Shown piece by piece: positions 15,201 to 21,189 of a DNA stretch of 21,189 bases. The position numbers and the translations under genes were made by a program. How positions within the stretch are numbered: position 1 is the first letter of the stretch; each line of letters starts with the position of its first letter. Location: contig DAHO01000086.1 of NCBI GenBank assembly GCA_002498455.1, forward strand, positions 1-21,189. Direction: 5' to 3'. The notes under the pieces were generated by a model. It was given only the letters and a program-made list of their open reading frames with translations, made no database searches and was not told the origin of the DNA. Origin of the DNA: Euryarchaeota archaeon UBA602. GTDB taxonomy: Archaea; Thermoplasmatota; Poseidoniia; Poseidoniales; Thalassarchaeaceae.

Positions 15201-16697
15201 CATTCCCGTTTGCAGGTGATTGGTGACATCCTCAGGCCAAGAGTCCTTGTTGACTCGAATCCCATCTTCAAACGTCCATCCGTCCATCATCAGCAGCGGC
15301 ATGATGGGGTGATAGTACGGAGTTGTGGTCAACTCAACTTGCCCACTGGCCGCCAACTCTGAATACATGGGTAGGATGTTCGACATGTGCGCTTCTTGTG
15401 CATCCAAAACATACGTTAAATCAGACAATGTGTATTGCCCATTTTGCATGAACAAATCGATGAGACCTTGATCCCGATGACTGGAATTATACTGGCCCTG
15501 GACGTACGATGGGCTGAACTGGTACAGGTACCAAAGCACTTGAAGATCGAGGAAATCTTGGGGCTCCAACAAAGTATCATCCATGATAGTCGCGGGTTTC
15601 AGATTGTGCAAGGTCATGTCATACAATTGTGAATAGCGTTCACTGGAAGGTTGCAACCATCCAACTCTAGAATCGTCGGCTGTGACATTGTAAATCCAAC
15701 CTGAATTCCAAAAGGACTGAAATTGCATTGTGTGTAATTCCAATGCAGTGGCATTGGGATAACCCGCAGAATTCCAAGACCGACGTGCGATGTCGGTATG
15801 GACATCCAATACTCCATTTTCTGAATAATCAAGCAATTGCTCAATGAATGACGGGACCAAGTTGTACGTGACTTTGGTGTCGGTATTCGACAAAATACCA
15901 GGGCTGTCAACATATTCAGTCATACCATGTACGCGAACCCATGGCATTTCCACCATGCCGGTCAGCTTGTTCTTGTAGTATGGTTGATGCTGATGGAAGA
16001 TAATGGCAAGATTGAGGGCATCATCGACTTTTTCAATTGGCGTGTCTGAGGTATGAATTGTAACATCAGCACTGGATTGTGCTGTACTACGATTCTCAAT
16101 TTGATACCAGTGAGTAAACGCTTCTCCACCATTGCTGTTTGCAGGATTCTCGAGGGGGAATGAGGTCCATACGTTGCCAGCATCTTGCCATTGTGCCCAA
16201 ACGATTACACCAATGTTTTCGGGATTCCCTATGGCACTCCATGGAATGCCAACTTCGGTGTTTTGATTCTGGGAATAACCCACCCAAGTTGCCGCGGATT
16301 CAGGGTTGTCTACCCAAGCACTGCCATTGTGCATTTGCAGTGAAGAATAGGATGAATCCTCCAAGACAAAGGCGTGATCTGCAGCAAATGGAAGCGTTTG
16401 TGCGAGATTCCAATCCTTGGAAAGAGGCGTACCCCCCTCAGTGGTATTGAGGTAGATGAATAAGTCTGCACCGTCACTTTCACTGGCCCAATCCGTACCA
16501 GACCAACCAATGAAAAGATGGCTTTCATCCCATGTCATCCTAAATGTGACAGCATTCGAATCGGTGGTTTGCAACGAGTCTTGTGGCCAATCCGACATAT
16601 CTCCATCTAACACAATGGTATCGGGTGTTTCAGCAACGACTCCCAGCAAAGAAGGAGCCATGAATAGCATCACGAGGACCATCGCAGTACGTCGCAT
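12222..16697 (-). CDS. Secreted, membrane-anchored GH57 alpha-glucanase (amylopullulanase-like)
   Basis: A 1491-residue multidomain enzyme. A signal peptide (1-22) is followed by a DOMON/CBM9-like module (about 24-200; LDGDMSDWP...HLFIGWSG). The GH57 catalytic domain (about 228-690) has HQHQPY (235-240), SGQVEL (451-456), GMWPSE (512-517; expected nucleophile E517), LDGENW (627-632; expected acid/base D628) and SWIDGTLSTW. Two more beta-sandwich modules (about 801-995 and 1000-1200) resemble those of amylopullulanases and glucodextranase. Two fibronectin-III-like domains (about 1245-1320 and 1328-1418), an acidic spacer, one helix (about 1453-1470) and an acidic cytoplasmic tail follow. It would hydrolyse alpha-1,4/1,6 glucan on the cell surface. 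It diverges from the GH77 gene across 60 bp. The start has no SD and may be leaderless. Exact linkage specificity is not readable. Confidence 0.93.
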   Translation of the reverse strand: MRRTAMVLVMLFMAPSLLGVVAETPDTIVLDGDMSDWPQDSLQTTDSNAVTFRMTWDESHLFIGWSGTDWASESDGADLFIYLNTTEGGTPLSKDWNLAQTLPFAADHAFVLEDSSYSSLQMHNGSAWVDNPESAATWVGYSQNQNTEVGIPWSAIGNPENIGVIVWAQWQDAGNVWTSFPLENPANSNGGEAFTHWYQIENRSTAQSSADVTIHTSDTPIEKVDDALNLAIIFHQHQPYYKNKLTGMVEMPWVRVHGMTEYVDSPGILSNTDTKVTYNLVPSFIEQLLDYSENGVLDVHTDIARRSWNSAGYPNATALELHTMQFQSFWNSGWIYNVTADDSRVGWLQPSSERYSQLYDMTLHNLKPATIMDDTLLEPQDFLDLQVLWYLYQFSPSYVQGQYNSSHRDQGLIDLFMQNGQYTLSDLTYVLDAQEAHMSNILPMYSELAASGQVELTTTPYYHPIMPLLMMDGWTFEDGIRVNKDSWPEDVTNHLQTGMDLFEQELGFRPTGMWPSEQSVSPPMVQPVAEVGIEWMVTDELNLEESTDLNGNTIDVSVASNLATPWVVDDVAVVFRDRVISDRIAFQYGSMTPEVAVSDFLAYCDNIRQQLLDEGKDPSDHLLTVALDGENWMFMSEFQHQDNGRPFTEEWFGRLSTHPTIVTTTPGDFLEKNLSLPEIDVIGTGSWIDGTLSTWAGEAEESLAWQRLVEARQSLVEFESENPNHSGLEAAWESLYIAEGSDWFWWYGLDQDSGYDEMWDVLFKVHLSNIYRAINIDLPPYLQDLWSNPALPDTPYGGVIEPMIDGIALPGEWDGAAMYGAGMDQELLDIESFHLGYDASNVYVRVDLGSMPDDWESLDLASSPDLSIYFMQPNAINFNEVETNFRTYYGNTILGFPAKSMVSFNFGELWEDGRAKYDIFNAKGKIGDNERWNLAGQSVLGGCAADEVFEFQIPWSEIGLAPRYSTRVKVVTSWSESPAYGDGIDVEIAPAAPAEMVMPDLEEWVTLLDVNDALGDENGDGDYTYPLAGDFTPGAGLFDITHLKISQSAWNARFEITFAEMTDYWGLANGFSHQIVQIYVDQGETTYGQTEMLDGAYAKVHPDWAWEVAVSATGEPGAVKTVSASTGETSAKGIEVSSNQDQKTVIITVSKNIIGEDVPDYRFVVVAGSQDGFGTGKWRDVDAEAKTWRLGGGADPSTVDGLDYDPNIIDMVLDNETDQAAMLGSYDVDGQTFAVLTGIELPDVAQQVFGVGVSSITSSSAIVSWSTTKADNGTVTCGNNSFATSEAALSHAIQVNQLEAGTAYSCMISVEDAPSVEVSFNTSTEMDLTPPEVLNLAVDVLEGGSLRVTWYTSEESTELIQVSSQTFTGDTVALRKNHDLTISPDPTLTALETYTLTVIAIDASGNSNSSSMDFVIEEDEPITQTPDEVNDPVLSEEGSDETASIGDLFGEPIVQIALMLVVFLLLMAFIRTRKHELDYSLSVEDDLFDED

Positions 16698-16757
16698 TGA
16701 TTCCCGCGGTTACAACTGAACATCAAAGGTTTTCCACCCCCTTGAGTACGTCGATTC

Positions 16758-18056
16758 ATGCGAGAGTCCGGTGTGCTGTGTCACATCACTTCTTTGCCAT
16801 CTGGCAAACTCGGACCCGATGCGTTCACCTTCATCGATTTGCTCGCAGATGCTGGAATCTCGGTTTGGCAGGTACTGCCAATCACCCCTCCCGATGAGCA
16901 CCAGAGCCCATACTCATCGACCAGTGCCTTCGCAGGATGGGTCAAGTTATGCGATCCCTCATTTGAAGCGGATCCTGATGCCGAACTGGTTCGTGATTGG
17001 TTGAGTGTGAATGCGCATTGGGCTTGGGATTGGGGGCTGTACGATGTTCTCAAGCAGATGCATGATGAGAAGCCGTGGTATGAGTGGCCTGAACCCCTCC
17101 GTGATCGCCACCCGGAAGCCATTGAAGAGGCCATGAAGAAGTACATGCCTAATATCCGTGGACGCATTGTAAATCAAGTCAGATTCCAACGAGACTGGAT
17201 GATTTTGAGACATTATGCGAAGCAAAAAGGAGTGAAGTTGTTTGGAGACTTGCCCATTTTTGTGGCCCGTGATTCAGTAGATGTTTGGGTACGACCTCAG
17301 TTGTTTCATCATGATGTAGTTGCAGGAGTTCCCCCAGACTACTTCTCTGAAGAAGGACAGCGTTGGGGGACGATGTTGTACGATTGGGAAGCCCACAGAC
17401 AAGAAGATTGGACTTGGTGGAGAATGAGAATGGCACGTACATGTGCATTGTTTGACATTGTCCGCATCGATCACTTTCGTGGATTTGATTCCGCCTGGGC
17501 CATCCCAATGGAGGATGAAAATGCAATCAATGGAACCTGGACCGAAGGGCCCAGTGATGAAATCCTCCAAGCACTCGTTGATGTTGCAGGTGACACACTC
17601 ATCATCGCTGAAGATTTGGGTATTATTCCTGAAAGCGTTACTGAATTAAGAAAACGACACAATTTACCCGGGATGTCGGTACTACACTTCGGATTTGATG
17701 ATGAAAATGAGGATAATCCTCATCGTCCACAAAACCTGTGCAAATCGAATGTGGTCTATACTGGCACCCATGACAATGACACCACGATGGGGTGGTGGGA
17801 TGATGCGAATGAGATACGGAAAAAACGAGTTGAAGAGGTAGGATTGGCCGGCGAAAATCCCTGTGAAACTCTCATTCGCGTGGCCATGTCATCTCCCGCA
17901 CCCTTGGCAGTGATCCCACTGCAGGACATCCTTGGGCTGGGCACTGATGCTCGAATGAATACACCTGGAAAACCGGATGGAAATTGGCGATGGAAGTTTG
18001 ATTGGCCAGAATTAACTCAAGGAAAATGGAGTATAATGCAGCGCTCAGAGTTCTGA
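16758..18056 (+). CDS. malQ: 4-alpha-glucanotransferase (GH77, MalQ/amylomaltase-type)
   Basis: A 432-residue cytoplasmic enzyme that moves alpha-1,4-glucan segments between maltooligosaccharides. The catalytic set is complete: nucleophile D238 in VRIDHFRG, acid/base E285 in IIAEDLG, and D339 in GTHDND. The start HITSLPSG and the end LGTDARMNTPGKPDGNWRW are family hallmarks. It is shorter than the usual ~500-residue form; most of the loss appears to be in surface insertions, since both ends are intact. It lies 43 bp before the phosphorylase gene on the same strand, and the two are probably co-transcribed. Together they would turn imported maltodextrins into longer chains and glucose-1-phosphate. 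Divergent from the surface GH57 gene, so a shared control region is possible in the 60-bp gap, though no clear box is seen. Confidence 0.95.
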   Translation: MRESGVLCHITSLPSGKLGPDAFTFIDLLADAGISVWQVLPITPPDEHQSPYSSTSAFAGWVKLCDPSFEADPDAELVRDWLSVNAHWAWDWGLYDVLKQMHDEKPWYEWPEPLRDRHPEAIEEAMKKYMPNIRGRIVNQVRFQRDWMILRHYAKQKGVKLFGDLPIFVARDSVDVWVRPQLFHHDVVAGVPPDYFSEEGQRWGTMLYDWEAHRQEDWTWWRMRMARTCALFDIVRIDHFRGFDSAWAIPMEDENAINGTWTEGPSDEILQALVDVAGDTLIIAEDLGIIPESVTELRKRHNLPGMSVLHFGFDDENEDNPHRPQNLCKSNVVYTGTHDNDTTMGWWDDANEIRKKRVEEVGLAGENPCETLIRVAMSSPAPLAVIPLQDILGLGTDARMNTPGKPDGNWRWKFDWPELTQGKWSIMQRSEF

Positions 18057-18099
18057 ATTAGGAAGGGACAAATTCATAGAACTGTGGAAGCGGACCGAG

Positions 18100-19731
18100 A
18101 TGGTTCGAATGAGTATCGCCTACCTCTCCGCGGAAGTTGGGTTCGAAAGCCGGCTGCATACTTACTCCGGTGGGTTGGGTGTTCTTGCCGGTGATCATCT
18201 CAAATCGGCCGCCGATGCTGGCCTTGATTTGGTCGGCTGCACACTCCTATATCGTGAAGGATATGGTCGCCAACAACTCGATGCGAAGGGAAATCAATCC
18301 GAAACTTATGGTGAAATTGATCCCCAGGAATTCCTAACCGATACAGGTGTGGAAATTTCGTTACCCCTCGATGGAAAAACCCTGTATTCGAAAATCTGGT
18401 TGTATCGAATCAAGGGATTACCGACCTACTTCCTCGATACTCGACACCCCGACAATTCTCCAGAGCATGCTGGACTTGGAAACCGATTGTATGGAGGCGA
18501 TGATTCCATGCGAATTCGTCAAGAGTACCTGCTTGGTGTTGGAGGCATTCGTGCCCTGCAGGCCATGGGACATGAAATCACTGGACTCCACCTCAATGAA
18601 GGGCATTGCACATTTGCCATTCTTGAAATGTTGAATCAGGGCTGGAGTCGCAATGAATTGAGTCAACGTTGCTTGTTTACCACACACACACCTGTTCCTG
18701 CCGGTCACGACCGATTCGGTTGGGGTGAGGTGGAAGCTGTTCTAGAGGATCTTTTGCCTGCAGATGCAAAGCAACTCGTTGACGATGAAAATACCTGTTC
18801 AATGAGTCATCTTGGAATCGCCTTAGCCGGCCAAGTCAATGCCGTCTCAAACCTCAACGCATATGTTGCCAGTGGAATGTTTCCCGGTACGCACATTCAT
18901 CCGATTACCAATGGTGTACACCACGAAACGTGGACTTCACCTGCACTCTCTGATTTGTTTGATCAACATCTTACAGGATGGAGGACGGACCCGACCACCC
19001 TTGCACATGCGGGTCGCCTCCCAGACGAACCATTGGAAATGGCCAGAAAAGATGCTCGTGCGGTTTTACGTGATTTGGTGCGAGCTGCGACAGGTGTGGA
19101 ATTGGAAGAACATCGCTTGACCATTGGTTTTGCGCGCCGATTCGCGACATACAAGCGCGCAAACCTTGTATTCAGTGATTTGGAACGACTTCGCGCATTG
19201 GGCGCAGGAAAAATCCAGTTTGTCTTTGCGGGCAAAGCGCACCCGAAAGATGAAGGAGGCAAACAATTGATTCGCGATATTTTCGAAGGTGCATCGCAGG
19301 TTGAACAAGACATCCCTGTCGCCTTCCTTGAGGACTATTCCATGGACACAGGATTGGCAATGACCAGTGGAGTCGACATCTGGTTGAACAATCCCATTCG
19401 GCCGATGGAAGCCAGTGGGACCAGTGGCATGAAAGCGGCGATGAATGGTGTCCCCAATTGTAGTATTCTCGATGGTTGGTGGCCAGAGGCCTGCGAACAT
19501 GGGGTCAATGGTTGGGCTATTGGAGAAGGTGAAGATGAGCGCGATGATATTCGTGATGCAAAGGCGTTGTATGACGTACTCGAGTTTGAGGTTCTTCCCG
19601 CTTGGGCAAACGGCCCAGAGCATTGGAACGATATGATGCGAGCATCGATTGCCACAAGTGCACGATTTACCGGGGCGAGGATGATGAGTGATTATCTCCG
19701 CTTCTATGCGAATTTTTCTTTGTCATCTTGA
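18100..19731 (+). CDS. glgP: Alpha-glucan phosphorylase (GT35), short form
   Basis: A 543-residue cytoplasmic PLP enzyme that phosphorolyses alpha-1,4-glucan to glucose-1-phosphate. It starts directly with the family's IAYLSAEVGFESRLHTYSGGLGVLAGDHLKSA block split here as IAYLSAEVG and TYSGGLGVLAGDHLKSA. Later landmarks are LNEGH (165-169), FARRFATYKR (344-353) and the PLP-lysine motif EASGTSGMKAAMNG with K445. It lacks the N-terminal ~100-residue region (DUF3417) that precedes this block in many archaeal and Thermotoga relatives of 700-850 residues. The first ATG at 18100 or the ATG at 18109 could be used; no strong SD is seen. Its 3' end overlaps the convergent amylase gene by 28 bp. It works naturally downstream of the adjacent 4-alpha-glucanotransferase. 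Confidence 0.94.
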   Translation: MVRMSIAYLSAEVGFESRLHTYSGGLGVLAGDHLKSAADAGLDLVGCTLLYREGYGRQQLDAKGNQSETYGEIDPQEFLTDTGVEISLPLDGKTLYSKIWLYRIKGLPTYFLDTRHPDNSPEHAGLGNRLYGGDDSMRIRQEYLLGVGGIRALQAMGHEITGLHLNEGHCTFAILEMLNQGWSRNELSQRCLFTTHTPVPAGHDRFGWGEVEAVLEDLLPADAKQLVDDENTCSMSHLGIALAGQVNAVSNLNAYVASGMFPGTHIHPITNGVHHETWTSPALSDLFDQHLTGWRTDPTTLAHAGRLPDEPLEMARKDARAVLRDLVRAATGVELEEHRLTIGFARRFATYKRANLVFSDLERLRALGAGKIQFVFAGKAHPKDEGGKQLIRDIFEGASQVEQDIPVAFLEDYSMDTGLAMTSGVDIWLNNPIRPMEASGTSGMKAAMNGVPNCSILDGWWPEACEHGVNGWAIGEGEDERDDIRDAKALYDVLEFEVLPAWANGPEHWNDMMRASIATSARFTGARMMSDYLRFYANFSLSS

Positions 19732-21189
19732 TTCCGTCCTCTGATCAAGAGTGTCAGCAGGAATATACTGGCAATCAATGTCAGGACTCCGAGGATGATT
19801 CTAACCACCTGTGAAGTCGTCATCCCACCAGCACTAGTCGTTGATGAATCATCATCTATCGGTGGACAGGCGATCTCTGTACAGGCCCATTCTCCACCTC
19901 CACAAACACAGTCATTGCAGCCATCAGCAGCAGGGCGGGTTTCCCCCTCAACACACTGTGGTTGGGATTCAGAATCGGGTACAGGTACGGGCTCCGGATC
20001 CGGCTGTGGTGCTGGTTCGGGGTCGGGATCAGGGGTTGGGTCAGGGCCGGGATCAGGCGCTGGGTCGGGGTCGGGATCAGGGACTGGGTCTGGTTCTGGA
20101 CCTGGATCGGGGCCGGGGCCCGGGTCCGGGTCTGGATTGGGGTCCGGGCCAGGATTTGGTTCCGTTTGGTTCGTTCCATTATCAGGCCAAATGACGGTGA
20201 AGTTGTGATGCAAAGTTGAATTCGGACAGTCGTGCCAACTTCCATCCATTCCGCAATTGAGGATTGTAGCCTCAAAAGTCAGTGTCACATTCGTCCCATT
20301 GGGAATGGACTCATTGAGGTAAAGTTGCCACGAATGGTTGTATGAGGTGTCTGGAAAAATCATGTAATACCATTCATTGAATCCTGAAAATCCACTTACC
20401 ATTGGATGGTCTGCTGTGGCATTGACACCGGGATAATGAATTTCCTTTTCACAAATATTGACCAAATCCAATGTGACATACATGGTTTGATTGACCGTCA
20501 AGTTATCCAGAATCAAACAATGACCATCCGGGTCGTTCTCGGGTACAATAATGACGGGTTCGGGTTGAAGGAAAATGGCCACACCATGAGCGGGTAAAGT
20601 GAATTGATTCTCTTGATCCATGTAGATTTCACTGAGAGAATCATTTGCAAACCAACCCAAATCCAAATCAAATGTTGCTGGAGTCGCACCTCTGTTCATG
20701 GCGATGACCGCTTGATTGAATTCAGTTGTCATTGACCATGCGATGGTATCCGTAGCATTGAACAAGGAAGCATAGGTACCTTGACGAAGTGCTTCTGATT
20801 GTTGTCGTAGTAATCCAATCGCACTGATGTTTTCTCGCAAAGAAATCTCGTTTGCGGTCAACTGTGAATCGTTACGGAACATATGGCGATTGTCAGGGTC
20901 AGCTCCTCCGTATTCACCGTACTCATCGCCTTGGTAAATCGCTGCAGCCCCGGGTGTGGACAATAGCCAGGTATAGGCATGCAAGGCTGCGATATAGGGG
21001 TCGTCAGTTCCGGGTTGACCGGGCAAACCATCCTCAACCCATTGATTCCATTCATCGGCAGTCCCAGGGTCGGCACGGCTAGCAAATCGAGGAACATCAT
21101 GGCTACCCACAAAGGGAACCATGGTGGCATCGTTAACATACTGATCTTGACTTCTGGCAGTCCAGTAATCCAAGTGCTGGTAATCCATA
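19704..21189 (-). CDS. Secreted GH13 alpha-amylase, membrane-anchored, N-terminal part outside the window
   Basis: The frame stays open to the window end; about 495 residues are visible. The N-terminal visible part is the end of a GH13 (beta/alpha)8 barrel: VPFVGSHDVPRFASR (conserved region IV, with HD at residues 30-31) and STPGAAAIYQGDEYGEYGG, then the C-terminal beta domain (AWSMTTEFNQAVIAMNRG...). An NxT/S-rich beta domain (about 212-335) follows, then a 61-residue Pro-Asp linker (345-405), a six-cysteine pacifastin-like module (412-441), a Ser/Thr-rich bit, one transmembrane helix (about 459-483) and a short charged tail. The catalytic Asp and Glu lie upstream outside the window. It would degrade starch-like glucan at the cell surface, in concert with the GH57 enzyme of the same strand. 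Confidence 0.92.
   Translation of the reverse strand, partial: MDYQHLDYWTARSQDQYVNDATMVPFVGSHDVPRFASRADPGTADEWNQWVEDGLPGQPGTDDPYIAALHAYTWLLSTPGAAAIYQGDEYGEYGGADPDNRHMFRNDSQLTANEISLRENISAIGLLRQQSEALRQGTYASLFNATDTIAWSMTTEFNQAVIAMNRGATPATFDLDLGWFANDSLSEIYMDQENQFTLPAHGVAIFLQPEPVIIVPENDPDGHCLILDNLTVNQTMYVTLDLVNICEKEIHYPGVNATADHPMVSGFSGFNEWYYMIFPDTSYNHSWQLYLNESIPNGTNVTLTFEATILNCGMDGSWHDCPNSTLHHNFTVIWPDNGTNQTEPNPGPDPNPDPDPGPGPDPGPEPDPVPDPDPDPAPDPGPDPTPDPDPEPAPQPDPEPVPVPDSESQPQCVEGETRPAADGCNDCVCGGGEWACTEIACPPIDDDSSTTSAGGMTTSQVVRIILGVLTLIASIFLLTLLIRGRNQDDKEKFA
19866..19955 (-). other. Pacifastin-like six-cysteine module in the amylase stalk
   Basis: Within the GH13 protein, cysteines follow C-x11-C-N-x-C-x-C-x6-C-T-x3-C (C412 to C441). 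This matches the pacifastin light-chain inhibitor pattern, known mainly from arthropods. A short VWC-like fold is the alternative. It sits between the Pro-Asp linker and the membrane helix, outside the cell. Confidence 0.5.
19974..20156 (-). repeat. Pro-Asp dipeptide repeat region with G-rich opposite strand
   Basis: It encodes a 61-residue linker in which nearly every second residue is Pro, alternating with Asp, Gly, Glu or Val. In DNA it is an imperfect 6-bp repeat (GGGTCN-like on the + strand). The + strand has many G3-G4 runs at 1-4 nt spacing from 20019 onward. As protein, it is a stiff, negatively charged stalk between the enzyme and the membrane anchor. Confidence 0.85.

Noticed and set aside
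19974..20156. CRISPR array or tandem satellite
   Set aside because: The repeat is in frame and codes for an alternating Pro-Asp stalk; there are no regular repeat-spacer units.
19795..20208. Long + strand open frame with Gly-Ser repeats opposite the amylase linker
   Set aside because: It is the antisense of the Pro-Asp repeat; low-complexity GC-rich repeats open several frames. No SD or homologous features.

Overview
The window is most likely from a euryarchaeon of the Marine Group II / Poseidoniales type, or a close relative. The firmest marker is a complete small subunit (DP1) of the archaeal D-family DNA polymerase at 10660-12225. Supporting signs are Shine-Dalgarno sites matching an archaeal 16S tail (GGAGGTGAT variants), TATA-like elements with short leaders, surface proteins held by a single C-terminal membrane helix, thrombospondin-type-3-like Asp/Gly repeats, and extreme gene compaction. 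The lineage is an inference; the presence of DP1 is seen directly. No mobile element, CRISPR array or rRNA is visible. No gene-free stretch exceeds about 140 bp.

Layout. 1-855: the end of an ABC permease and its ATPase, in DNA that looks more AT-rich than what follows. 908-3329: a three-gene operon made of a small helical protein, an SPFH (band 7) protein with a C-terminal zinc ribbon, and a membrane protein with an acidic calcium-type loop and a TPR-like tail. 3330-3734 (-): a small ParB/SerK-like protein, divergent from a class II (bacterial-type) CCA-adding enzyme at 3785-5134. 5135-5602 (-): a GcvH-like protein without the lipoyl lysine, divergent from an acyl-CoA dehydrogenase at 5744-6922, with two perfect inverted repeats between them. 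6906-9705 (-): an overlapping three-gene operon of an isoaspartyl-methyltransferase homologue, a HEAT-repeat protein and a peptidase E homologue. 9784-9856: tRNA-Val(UAC), directly abutting a PncC/CinA-type amidase gene (-). 10660-12225: DP1.

12222 to the window end is an alpha-glucan locus. A very large secreted, membrane-anchored GH57 glucanase (-) and a membrane-anchored GH13 amylase (-, cut by the window end) flank two cytoplasmic genes on the + strand, 4-alpha-glucanotransferase (GH77) and alpha-glucan phosphorylase (GT35). The surface enzymes would cut alpha-glucan outside the cell, and the cytoplasmic pair would rearrange and phosphorolyse the oligosaccharides to glucose-1-phosphate. 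No sugar transporter is visible here.

Points of most interest: the SPFH/zinc-ribbon operon with an SD-masking hairpin; the GcvH-like protein with Lys replaced by Asp; the isoaspartate repair plus Asp-peptidase operon with a HEAT partner; the bacterial-type CCA enzyme in an archaeal context; the pacifastin-like cysteine module on the amylase stalk; and convergent gene ends that always abut or overlap.
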